Positions 8,884-16,356 of a stretch of DNA of 64,000 bases are shown here, piece by piece. The stretch is taken from the NCBI RefSeq assembly GCF_003952345.1, contig NZ_CP034433.1:496001-560000 (forward strand), read 5' to 3'. Every line of letters begins with the position of its first letter. The first letter of the stretch is position 1. Under the pieces are notes generated by a model. That model saw nothing but the letters and a program-made list of their open reading frames with translations, made no database searches and was not told the DNA's origin. The position numbers and the translations under genes were made by a program. This DNA is from Iodobacter ciconiae. Its GTDB lineage: Bacteria > Pseudomonadota > Gammaproteobacteria > Burkholderiales > Chitinibacteraceae.

Positions 8884-9429
8884 ATGGCCCTGAAGGCAAC
8901 TATTTTTAAGTCTGATCTGCAAATAGCAGATATGGATCGTCATTACTATGCTACTCATTCTTTAGTGATTGCCCGTCATCCTTCTGAAAATGATGAACGC
9001 ATGATGGTGCGCCTATTGGCATTTGCTTTGCATGCCAGCGAAACGCTTGCGTTTACTAAAGGCTTGAGTGATACCGATGAGCCGGATATCTGGCAAAAAG
9101 ATTTTACCGGTGCGATCGAATTGTGGATTGAATTGGGTCAGCCCGATGAAAAGCGCATTCGCCAGGCCTGTGGTAAAGCACAAAAAGTATTGGTGTTTAC
9201 CTATAGCGGCAATAGTGCGGATGTCTGGTGGAAAGGCATTGCCAGTAAATTAGAGCGTTTAGATAATCTGCAAGTGATTAATGTGCCGGTAGAAATGACA
9301 CAGACATTAGCTACTTTAGCGAATCGCAATATGCAATTGCAATGCACCATTCAGGATGGTCAGGTTTGGCTGGCTGATAATAGCCAATCTATTGAAACGC
9401 ACTTTACCGTTTTAAAACCATTTAAATAA
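8884..9429 (+). CDS. yaeQ: YaeQ family protein
   Basis: A 181-aa YaeQ protein with the conserved sequence almost throughout: MALKATIFKSDLQIADMD, HPSENDERMMVRLLAFALHA, FTKGLSDTDEPDIW and ELWIELGQPDEKRIRQACG. YaeQ adopts a PD-(D/E)XK nuclease-like fold, with the D/E and QPD elements visible here. It was originally reported to suppress loss of the RfaH antiterminator in E. coli, but its biochemical role is unsettled. Length is exactly that of the family. It is followed in the same direction by a MazG-like gene and a DUF1415 gene. Confidence 0.95.
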   Translation: MALKATIFKSDLQIADMDRHYYATHSLVIARHPSENDERMMVRLLAFALHASETLAFTKGLSDTDEPDIWQKDFTGAIELWIELGQPDEKRIRQACGKAQKVLVFTYSGNSADVWWKGIASKLERLDNLQVINVPVEMTQTLATLANRNMQLQCTIQDGQVWLADNSQSIETHFTVLKPFK

Positions 9430-9501
9430 TGTAGGGCAGATAAGTCTTTATGCCTGCCAGCCATTGATGGCTATTACATATAAAAAAAGAGTTGCCCATT
9501 T

Positions 9502-9810
9502 ATGGATTTAAATCAATTGATACTCGATGTTCGCCAATTTGCACAGGACCGCGATTGGGAGCGTTATCACACACCTAAAAATTTGTGTATGGCGATGTCG
9601 GTGGAAATGGCTGAATTAGTTGAGCATTTCCAATGGGCTACGCCAGAGGAATCCTTGCAATTGGATGTGGCAAAGCGCGAAGCGGTTGAGCAAGAAATGG
9701 CCGATGTAATGCTTTATATGATCAGGCTTGCTGATGTGCTAAATGTTGATATAGAGCAGGCCATTCGACAAAAAATGGTTTTTAATGCAATTAAATATCC
9801 TCCTTTGTAA
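9502..9810 (+). CDS. MazG-like nucleotide pyrophosphohydrolase
   Basis: A 102-aa all-alpha NTP pyrophosphatase of the MazG / RS21-C6 type, which hydrolyses (often non-canonical) dNTPs to the monophosphate. The metal-binding signature is visible as EMAELVEHFQW (first E-x-x-E helix) and EQEMADVMLYMIRLADVL (second E-x-x-D helix). The family closing motif is shortened to FNAIKYPPL; longer homologues continue with an arginine/lysine-rich tail. It lies 5 bp before the DUF1415 gene, so the two are probably translated from one mRNA. House-cleaning of the nucleotide pool is the likely role. Confidence 0.9.
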   Translation: MDLNQLILDVRQFAQDRDWERYHTPKNLCMAMSVEMAELVEHFQWATPEESLQLDVAKREAVEQEMADVMLYMIRLADVLNVDIEQAIRQKMVFNAIKYPPL

Positions 9811-9815
9811 AGATC

Positions 9816-10358
9816 ATGATGTCATCTGACGAACAAATTATTCTGGACACCGAACGCTGGCTGGAAAAAGCCGTGATTGGTTTAAACCTTTGCCCATTTG
9901 CCAAAGCGGTGCATGTTAAAAAACAAGTACGCTACAGGGTGAGTGATGCTCGTAATATTGATGTGTTGATTGAGCATCTGATTAAAGAGCTGGAATTGCT
10001 GAGCGACGCCGACCCTGGCAAGATTGAAATGACGCTATTAATTCATCCCCATGTCCTGGGAGATTTTCTGGCATATAACGATTTTCTTGAAATTGCTGAT
10101 TCGGTTTTAGAAGAGCTTAATCTGAATGGTATTTTTCAAATTGCCAGCTTCCATCCGCAATATCAGTTTGAAGGGAGCAAGCCGGACGATATCGATAACT
10201 ACACCAATCGCAGCCCCTATCCCACTTTGCATTTACTCCGTGAAGATAGTATTGATAAGGCGGTTGAGGCATTTCCGGATGCGGATGTTATCGTTGATCG
10301 CAATATTGCCACTTTGCGCAGCATGGGCCATGCGGGCTGGAAAAAGCTTTGGGAGTAA
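9816..10358 (+). CDS. DUF1415 family protein
   Basis: A 180-aa DUF1415 protein of unknown function. Family motifs are clear: VIGLNLCPFAKAVHVKKQVRY, LIHPHVLGDFLAYNDFLEIAD, ASFHPQYQFEGSKPDDIDNYTNRSPYPTLHLLREDSI (an invariant block) and GHAGWKKLWE at the C-terminus. The conserved Cys, His and Asp residues suggest an enzyme, but I know of no assigned reaction. It follows the MazG-like gene by 5 bp. No signal peptide, so cytoplasmic. Confidence 0.92.
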   Translation: MMSSDEQIILDTERWLEKAVIGLNLCPFAKAVHVKKQVRYRVSDARNIDVLIEHLIKELELLSDADPGKIEMTLLIHPHVLGDFLAYNDFLEIADSVLEELNLNGIFQIASFHPQYQFEGSKPDDIDNYTNRSPYPTLHLLREDSIDKAVEAFPDADVIVDRNIATLRSMGHAGWKKLWE

Positions 10359-10463
10359 GCATTTAGGCTGATGCGGGGCAAATACGTAGCATTTACATTT
10401 AAGATTAAATGAACTTTGGTGCTAAGAGCCATCCTAATAAGGATTGATTGCCAAGGATTATTT

Positions 10464-10952
10464 ATGCTGCCCCGTTTTGCTATCTTGACCATGGCTATTT
10501 TACTGAGTGCTTGCCAGGACAATAGTTCGCCCCCTGAGAATGTGGCAGCAAAGAGTGAAGCCAGTACCCCAGATTTGTTTTTTAAGAAAAATCAGGCCGA
10601 GTGGAACAGCCTGCTACAGTTTGTTAGCCAGAACCCGCAAGATATTAATTTGTGGGAAAGAGCGCCTCTGAAGCATGCGCTGCGCCTGTTGCTTGGCTCC
10701 CAGCTGGATATTTTTAAACAGTACATGGCAAAATCCGGCCCGGTTTTGCAAGATAAGGTGCTCTACATCTTGGGTAGCATGCAAGATGAAACCCAGGGGC
10801 AGGCTTATCTTTTGATTGATATTGAAAATAGAAAGCTGGAAGTCGGTTTGATTCATGATGGAAAACTGGAGGTTTTTTCTACTCCGGGTGAAGGAATATA
10901 TCTGCCGGAGGATCTAAAGCCGTTGCTTGAAAAATTGCATATTCAAATGTAA
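10464..10952 (+). CDS. Hypothetical lipoprotein
   Basis: A 162-aa predicted lipoprotein. MLPRFAILTMAILLSAC carries a lipobox (LLSAC), with Cys17 the acylation site. The ATG at 10464 is chosen because AAGGA (10453-10457) is a good ribosome binding site and it gives a proper signal peptide; a longer frame from a TTG at 10416 does not. The mature protein has a low-complexity linker, then an alpha-helical part and a C-terminal beta-rich piece (YLLIDIENRKLEVGLIHDGKLEVF). Not recognised as a named family. Confidence 0.75.
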   Translation: MLPRFAILTMAILLSACQDNSSPPENVAAKSEASTPDLFFKKNQAEWNSLLQFVSQNPQDINLWERAPLKHALRLLLGSQLDIFKQYMAKSGPVLQDKVLYILGSMQDETQGQAYLLIDIENRKLEVGLIHDGKLEVFSTPGEGIYLPEDLKPLLEKLHIQM

Positions 10953-11051
10953 TCATCCGGGTAAACATTTTTGAGCGTTCAGCGTGTTTTTTCTTATTTG
11001 GGCAACAGAAAAAACAGCAGCGCAGGGAAATTTTTTCAAACGCACTTAAAC

Positions 11052-11080
11052 GTTTACTCCTGGCAGATGACAGGTATAAT
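11052..11080 (+). promoter_or_regulatory. Promoter of tRNA-Arg
   Basis: GTTTAC (11052-11057) and TATAAT (11075-11080) are separated by 17 bp. The -10 box is perfect consensus and lies 21 bp before the tRNA. Confidence 0.65.
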
Positions 11081-11101
11081 ACGCCCGCTGCTGTGATCTT
11101 C

Positions 11102-11176
11102 GTCCTCGTAGTACAACGGATAGTACAAGTGCCTCCTAAGCGCTAGATACAGGTTCGATTCCTGTCGGGGATACCA
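11102..11176 (+). tRNA. tRNA-Arg (anticodon CCT)
   Basis: Full cloverleaf. The acceptor GTCCTCG pairs with CGGGGAT (two wobble pairs), the D arm is GTAC/GTAC, and the anticodon stem AGTGC/GCGCT encloses CTCCTAA, giving anticodon CCT. The T arm is ACAGG/CCTGT with loop TTCGATT, then discriminator A and an encoded CCA. It reads AGG codons. tRNA-Arg genes of this type are frequent integration sites for mobile elements, and the sequence downstream changes to accessory content. Confidence 0.95.
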
Positions 11177-11211
11177 GGCACCAGTTCAGTCTAGTTCGTG
11201 TAAGTCCAACA

Positions 11212-11244
11212 AACCCTGCAAACATGCCGCTTGCGGGGTTTTTT
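11212..11244 (+). terminator. Rho-independent terminator after tRNA-Arg
   Basis: AACCCTGCAA (11212-11221) pairs with TTGCGGGGTT (11231-11240, one G-U pair) and is followed by TTTT. It is 35 bp downstream of the tRNA. Confidence 0.8.
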
Positions 11245-11709
11245 GTTTCCGCCATAGTGCGCCAAATACCCCCTACAGCCGCTCTCCATTGTTGGTATAT
11301 TTTGCTCTCGGTATTTTGCTCATCACGACCTCCATACACTGATTTTACAGGATTGAAGGTGTCCGTTATTCCCAGCATGCCTCACTGTCTGTTTTGGGTA
11401 GGGAGCAGACACCCAAAAGGTTTTCAAAGCGGGTCCGCTGGCCGCACAGTGTCCTATGCTGAGCGTCCGCACCTCGGCCATAGCGGACAGTCAAAACTTC
11501 TGTGTCGCTGGCCTAAATCAGTGTGCCACTTCAAGGTAAATATAGGCAATTGCGGGATGGTGTTAGACTCCGATAAGCAATCCATACAAGAACCCCCATG
11601 CCACAATACTCACCGAAATCCAGCAATATTCCTGCTTGGGCGAGAGGGAATTGGCAATATTTCGTAAATGAGATGAATTGACCTCGACTCTTGGCGAAAT
11701 AGGTGCAAC
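11245..11709. other. Gene-free stretch at the start of the accessory region
   Basis: No supported gene. Frames on both strands (for example 11224-11667 plus, 11136-11378 minus) lack ribosome binding sites, and the minus one reads through the tRNA. A short inverted repeat, GTCCGC (11465-11470) with GCGGAC (11483-11488), is present. The tail (11690-11709) leads into the DUF4238 gene with AGGTG as a likely ribosome binding site. Confidence 0.5.
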
Positions 11710-14073
11710 ATGAGCAATCAACTAACACGCAAGAATCATTATGTGCCGCAGTGGTACCAACGTGGCTTCCTGACGCCACCGCAGTCCCGACTGCATGTAC
11801 TCGACCTCGAAACGATTCTATCAAATGGAAAAGCTATCTCTGGTTCCCCGTTGTGTGAGTGTTCGCCAAAGCTCGCGTTCGTAGAACATGATTTGTATAC
11901 GACCTGCCTTGGAGAACTTCTTAACGACGAGGTCGAAAGACTGCTATTCGGACCGATCGACAAGAGCGGGGCTGAGGCCGTTCGAGCTATTGTGGGAAAC
12001 GATCCTCGGCGGATGCACAACTATTTCAAAGCCCTATTCGATTTCCTTGATACGCAAAAATTGCGAACGCCGAAGGGGCTCGATTTTCTTCTAGAACGTT
12101 ACGGGCAAATAGGACAAACCGCGCTAATGGTCGAAATGCAGCGCTTACGCGCAATGCATTGCACCATCTGGACGGAAGGCGTCCGCGAAGTCGTCTCAGC
12201 CAAGAACTCAAATGTGAAATTCATAGTCTCGGATCATCCCGTTACGATTTATCACCGCGAGTTTGCCCCTGATCATAGCTGCTGTGCGTACCCCAACGAC
12301 CCCGGTATTGAATTGATCGGCTCACAAACAATCTACCCGCTGGATGGTGACCATTGCCTTATACTTACCCATACGGAGTATGCCAAGGCCCCTTCATCCG
12401 CCGATCTCCTAGCGATGCGCACCCACGCACGCTTCAGGGGACATAGCTACGTCCGGACTGATTCCTTTATTCGGACCCGTGATCTGTCGACAGAAGAAGT
12501 AACGGCGATTAATTATGTCCTCAAGGCACGCGCAAGGAAGTACATTGCGGCAGCAAAGGTCGAATGGCTCTACCCTGAGAGCACTAACTCACTAAACTGG
12601 CGCGATATCGAACAGATTTTATTGCCTCGGGATGAACTTTGGCGGTTTGGTGGCGAGATGGTCATGACGTTTAATGACGGGACATCCCACTTCCAAGATG
12701 CTTTCGGCCGGACATCGCGCGCTCATGAGTATTTGGCGAAGACGCCGCCAGAAAGCGAGCCAGCTCCAGATGAGCACTGCCCATGCGGAAGCGCACAACG
12801 TTACGTGGATTGCTGCCTATCACTCCCCTTTGTAGAACGACCGACGTGGACAACCCTCGGAATACGCGAGCGAAACATCGCTCTTTGTAATGCAGTTTCC
12901 GACATCCTTGGATTGAACGAGGGTAAAGAATGGAACGATGTTCGTCGAGAACTCAACGACGATCATGTCCAGCGCATTCACGAGTTTTACGAGTACTTGT
13001 GGCCAACTGACACGTTATTACGGGAATTACTCCCGCGTCCTAGGCGCGGCATTACTCGGGCCGTTTTTTTGGGGCCTTTAGATGTCCGATCACTTCAGTT
13101 GGTGGTTGTACCTTGGCTCGATTACTTCGATGAGCTAGTCCTGCCGCACCCATTTCCAAATGCCACTGGTCTGCGAGCTGAAGCCAGTCCGACCAAGTCT
13201 CCCTCGCTCTATAGAGACCAGACCTTGAGGAACGTGCTCATACTGCTTGAGCTTGAGGGATTCATTCGGTCCGGAAGAATCCATCTCGTACCTGACCCAA
13301 TGGATATGGACGAGTCCTATCGCGCTGAGATCTTGGCTTCAGCGAAAGGGGCGATGGATGATGTGACGCTTAGCGACCGCGACAAGAATTATGCGGCGGC
13401 AATGTGGGAAGACGACCATATGCGATGGTCCCTGCGCGCTCACGCTGACAAGCTTCCTGCATTCGTAAAACAAACTATGCCCGATATCTGCCAATTTATG
13501 GCGGAACAGGTTGCCGTTCATCTGAGAAAGCAAATGGATGAAGATCCACTGACGCTTCTCCAACCATTGTCGAGGGAGCGGAGCAACGAACAATTAATGC
13601 TTTATAAGGCATTCAGTGTTGACACAGGACTATTTATCGCGTCGCTGACCGGGTCAGTTCCATTCTGTCATATGGATGCAATCTGGGGAAAGCTCCACAC
13701 GCGGGCGGAAGATCCGCAGGCTGCCTTGGTCCACATTCCAACGGAGTTGAGCACGGTTCAGGTTTTTCTATGTCCGCCAGACTCAAACGAGCGAAGTGAG
13801 GAGCCCCTCAATAGAGATGAAGTGCGCGACGTCATTCACATGTTCGTGAAGACAGCTGAAAGTAACGATGCCGAGAGTATTGATCAGCTGAGGGCAGCAT
13901 TTACATCTATCCGCGAACAACCGATAAGTGAAACAGAGTGGGCCCTGCATGTGCGCCTTGAAGCCTCCGCTCCAGAAGGAGGATTTCTGACTACTGAAGC
14001 CATTCGTCTGATTCACACATACGGGCTAGTATCTCACATCAATCCTGTGCCGTTAGCACTTCGATTTGGCTGA
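11710..14073 (+). CDS. Large DUF4238 protein with SEC-C zinc motif and unknown C-terminal half
   Basis: A 787-aa protein of unknown function. The N-terminal third is a DUF4238 domain: KNHYVPQWYQRGF at residues 8-20, an EHDLYTT element near 59, and FIVSDHPVTIY at 171-181 followed by the PL-D block at 210. A SEC-C-type zinc motif, CPCGSAQRYVDCC, lies at 357-369 with ligand candidates C357, C359, C368 and C369. The remaining 418 residues match nothing I recognise; they contain a Rossmann-like stretch (AVFLGPLDVRSLQLVVVPWLDYFDELVLP, near 456) and many acidic helices. No signal peptide or membrane segment. AGGTG precedes the ATG. It is a lone gene with its own terminator next to tRNA-Arg, and its codon choice differs from the flanking core genes. 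Accessory and horizontally acquired is the best inference; a defence role is possible but unproven. Confidence 0.85.
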   Translation: MSNQLTRKNHYVPQWYQRGFLTPPQSRLHVLDLETILSNGKAISGSPLCECSPKLAFVEHDLYTTCLGELLNDEVERLLFGPIDKSGAEAVRAIVGNDPRRMHNYFKALFDFLDTQKLRTPKGLDFLLERYGQIGQTALMVEMQRLRAMHCTIWTEGVREVVSAKNSNVKFIVSDHPVTIYHREFAPDHSCCAYPNDPGIELIGSQTIYPLDGDHCLILTHTEYAKAPSSADLLAMRTHARFRGHSYVRTDSFIRTRDLSTEEVTAINYVLKARARKYIAAAKVEWLYPESTNSLNWRDIEQILLPRDELWRFGGEMVMTFNDGTSHFQDAFGRTSRAHEYLAKTPPESEPAPDEHCPCGSAQRYVDCCLSLPFVERPTWTTLGIRERNIALCNAVSDILGLNEGKEWNDVRRELNDDHVQRIHEFYEYLWPTDTLLRELLPRPRRGITRAVFLGPLDVRSLQLVVVPWLDYFDELVLPHPFPNATGLRAEASPTKSPSLYRDQTLRNVLILLELEGFIRSGRIHLVPDPMDMDESYRAEILASAKGAMDDVTLSDRDKNYAAAMWEDDHMRWSLRAHADKLPAFVKQTMPDICQFMAEQVAVHLRKQMDEDPLTLLQPLSRERSNEQLMLYKAFSVDTGLFIASLTGSVPFCHMDAIWGKLHTRAEDPQAALVHIPTELSTVQVFLCPPDSNERSEEPLNRDEVRDVIHMFVKTAESNDAESIDQLRAAFTSIREQPISETEWALHVRLEASAPEGGFLTTEAIRLIHTYGLVSHINPVPLALRFG

Positions 14074-14170
14074 CAGAACTAGCGCATACGCGGGCGGGTC
14101 CGGATATTTGTGTAAAGCAGCCGTTGCCCACGACTCGGATCAATGGCTCCTCCGGCCGTATTACAGACCT

Positions 14171-14199
14171 AAAAAACCGCTCTAGCCTGAGCGGTTTTT
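14171..14199 (+). terminator. Rho-independent terminator of the DUF4238 gene
   Basis: AAAAACCGCTC (ending 14182) pairs with GAGCGGTTTTT (14189-14199) around the loop TAGCCT. The symmetric A/T flanks make it work in both directions. Confidence 0.85.
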
Positions 14200-14307
14200 A
14201 CGTTTATGGTCTTATTGCATCCGTTTGCTTACTCTATGCGTTACCCCAAAGGCCCCAGCGTCGGGAATATGGATTAATGAATGGGCGGCTCTATCATTGC
14301 CAATGAT

Positions 14308-14622
14308 CTAGCCGGGGCTAGTTGGTAGCCCTTTGCAATCACCAGCATCGCCGATAAGAAGCCGGGGTCTTCTATCTATTTGGGCAAACAGAAACACTTT
14401 GTCCTCATGTGAACACGCTAAAAATTCCGCTACGTTGTTCAGCACTTGCCGCCACACCAGCCGCACCTCCCGGCTGTGGCCGGGAAGTAAGAAGGCTGGT
14501 TTTAATTGAATCGGTGGCAGGGCCTGAGCGGGCGCAGACAGGAACGCTGCCAGTGCCGCAGCGCCCGCCGGTGGATTCTCGCTTAAGCCGCATTCTGGCT
14601 GGGCAGAGAGGGCGTTATTCAT
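14308..14622 (-). CDS. Hypothetical mobile-element protein (104 aa)
   Basis: Starts with ATG at 14622 (MNNALSAQPECGL), overlapping the last 8 bp of the upstream remnant (ATGAATAA) and preceded by a very strong purine run with two GGAGG elements, which indicates translational coupling. The protein has an alanine/proline-rich N-terminus, then a conserved-looking C-terminal part (REVRLVWRQVLNNVAEFLACSHEDKVFLFAQIDRRPRLLIGDAGD). No domain recognised. The tight coupling to a helicase-like fragment suggests both came with the same integrative element. Confidence 0.6.
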   Translation of the reverse strand: MNNALSAQPECGLSENPPAGAAALAAFLSAPAQALPPIQLKPAFLLPGHSREVRLVWRQVLNNVAEFLACSHEDKVFLFAQIDRRPRLLIGDAGDCKGLPTSPG

Positions 14623-15376
14623 CCTCCGGTCCTCCTCCGTACAGCATGGAAGGATTGACCACATAGACTCCGACGTTAGAGCGGCCACTGCCCGGCAACT
14701 TCCTGGACTGAGACGCCTTGCCGTCTTTGGCCGGGGTAAGTACCCCCATATCCAGCAGCAGCTTATTGGCCCGCTTTAAATCACGGTCTTTCAGCACATC
14801 ATTGGCCCATGACTCGCGGTAAACGTAATAGGTGACCTCCGAGGCTTTGGCATCGGCAAACTGGCCATTGATAGCTATATCAATGGTCTTGGCAAAACCA
14901 CACATCCCCAGCGTTTTAGGGCCGTGGGTGTCAATCACTGTATTCACTTCATCATTCCAGCGATGAAAGCGGGACATGCCGTGCTGTTCAAAGAAGTAAC
15001 GGGTCAGGCGGATGATTTGCTTGTTTTCTTCATCATCCGAACCTCCCCGGTGCTGTAGCCAGTCGGCAAGCATGACTTTAGCCGCATTCCAGACGGTCCC
15101 CAGCGGCCAGCCGGTCAGGTTGTAACTGCTGGCCAGCTCCCCTGCATAGGCCGCCAAGGCAAAATACTGGGCGGCATGGCGTACTTGGCCCGATGCAGCC
15201 GGCGGCACACATTCCAGCGCAAATTTATTCAGCGCTTCCCGCAATTGAAGGGTAAGTTGTGCCCGGTCCGCATGGGCCAGCGATTCAAGAAAGGCCCGGC
15301 CTACCGCCCCATGATGCAACCTAGCCGGAGGCCCCCGGTTAATGAAACAGTCCACAAGCTTGGGAGCTGCATGCAT
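14615..15376 (-). pseudogene. Truncated remnant of a mobile-element DUF927/COG5519-type helicase-primase (C-terminal part)
   Basis: A 253-codon frame resembling the C-terminal end of the DUF927-containing replication proteins of integrative elements. Visible parts are GAVGRAFLESLAHAD, then QVRHAAQYFALAAYAGELAS, LADWLQHRGGSDDEENKQIIRLTRYFFEQHGMSRF and a winged-helix-like end with GVLTPAKDGKASQSRKL. The ATPase core that should precede this is missing: an in-frame stop (15389-15391) and then the sucrose operon follow directly upstream. I therefore call it a 5'-truncated fragment. The family match is from memory of the pattern and should be searched. It could still be expressed as a short protein from the ATG at 15376. 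Confidence 0.5.
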
Positions 15377-15444
15377 TCCAGCATCCGGTTAGATGCTTCT
15401 GATGCGGCGTGGGCCCTGAGCGTTACACCATCCGATCGTTCGAG

Positions 15445-16356
15445 TCAGCCTCCGCCAGCCAGTAGCTGTGCCACTTCGGCCTGTGTCGGCGCGTAGGCAC
15501 CATGGACTCTGGCGGTGCAAGCAGCGGCAGCGGCGACAAAGCGCAAGCTTTCCTGTATCGGGGCATGCGGGTGTTCGAGGGCGTGGGCCATCCAGCTGCC
15601 CATGGTCGTGTCACCGCAGCCTACCGTGTCAGCCACGGTGACAGCAAAAGCCGGCTGGTGTACGAGCTGTTCACCTGTCAGCAGGGTCATGCCAGCGGCA
15701 CCGCATGTCAGTAATATTCTGGCGTGTGGTGCCAATTGGCGCAGTGTGGCCAGGGCATCATGGCTGTTCAGCTCGGGAAACAAGCCGGCCAGGTCGTCAT
15801 CCGCTACCTTGATGTCGTCTGCGAGACCCAGCATGGTCGTGAAGTGGGCACGATAGGCCGGGGTGGCCATTATGTTACGGAAATTGGGGTCAAAGGCAAT
15901 GCGTGTGCCGCGGGCCGCCAGCTGTGTGGCTAGTTGCACCAGGCGGCTGGCCAGTGGTTCACGTGCCAAACTGATGCAGCCAAAGTGGGCGATGCGTACA
16001 TGTTCGGCCCAGCCTGCTGGTAGGTGGTTTGGATCAAAATGCAGGTCGGCACTGTTTTCGCCAATGAAAAAGTATTGCGGTGGTTGTGTGGATGGCACCA
16101 TGGCCAGTAGTGGCGGGTAGGGCAGCTGCTGGGTGTAGCGCATGTCCAGGCCCGCCTCGCTGGCCAGTTGCCAGAGCGCAGAGCCAAAACGATCCTGGCT
16201 GACTGCACCGGCAAAGGCTGCAGTACTGCCCAGTCGTGCCGCCACGCGTGCCACGTTCCAGCAGGAGCCGCCCGGGCAGTCCAGCCAGCGCCCGTCTTCC
16301 TGCAAGATGAAGTCGGTCAGTGCCTCGCCGAAGATCAGATAGTGCGGATGGTTCAT
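15445..16356 (-). CDS. scrK: Fructokinase, PfkB family (sucrose operon)
   Basis: A 303-aa PfkB-type sugar kinase that should phosphorylate the fructose released by sucrose-6-phosphate hydrolysis to fructose-6-phosphate. The N-terminal GEALTDFI, the sugar-binding GGSCWNVARVAARLG and the FDPNFR motif are typical. The C-terminal signature, normally D-T-x-G-A-G-D-A, reads DTVGCGDTTMG: the anion-hole glycines and catalytic Asp are kept, but Ala is replaced by Cys and the next residue is Thr. The gene overlaps scrB by 4 bp (ATGA) and is the last gene of the operon. Gluconokinase-like specificity cannot be excluded, but context points to fructose. Confidence 0.9.
   Translation of the reverse strand: MNHPHYLIFGEALTDFILQEDGRWLDCPGGSCWNVARVAARLGSTAAFAGAVSQDRFGSALWQLASEAGLDMRYTQQLPYPPLLAMVPSTQPPQYFFIGENSADLHFDPNHLPAGWAEHVRIAHFGCISLAREPLASRLVQLATQLAARGTRIAFDPNFRNIMATPAYRAHFTTMLGLADDIKVADDDLAGLFPELNSHDALATLRQLAPHARILLTCGAAGMTLLTGEQLVHQPAFAVTVADTVGCGDTTMGSWMAHALEHPHAPIQESLRFVAAAAACTARVHGAYAPTQAEVAQLLAGGG

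Noticed and set aside
11136..11378. 80-codon minus-strand frame ending in SPTGIEPVSSA
   Set aside because: It reads through the complement of tRNA-Arg and its terminator. Such peptides are a common annotation artefact at this tRNA; no ribosome binding site.
11224..11667. 147-codon plus-strand frame between tRNA-Arg and the DUF4238 gene
   Set aside because: Starts inside the terminator stem, no ribosome binding site, irregular composition rich in Pro, Cys, Ser and His.
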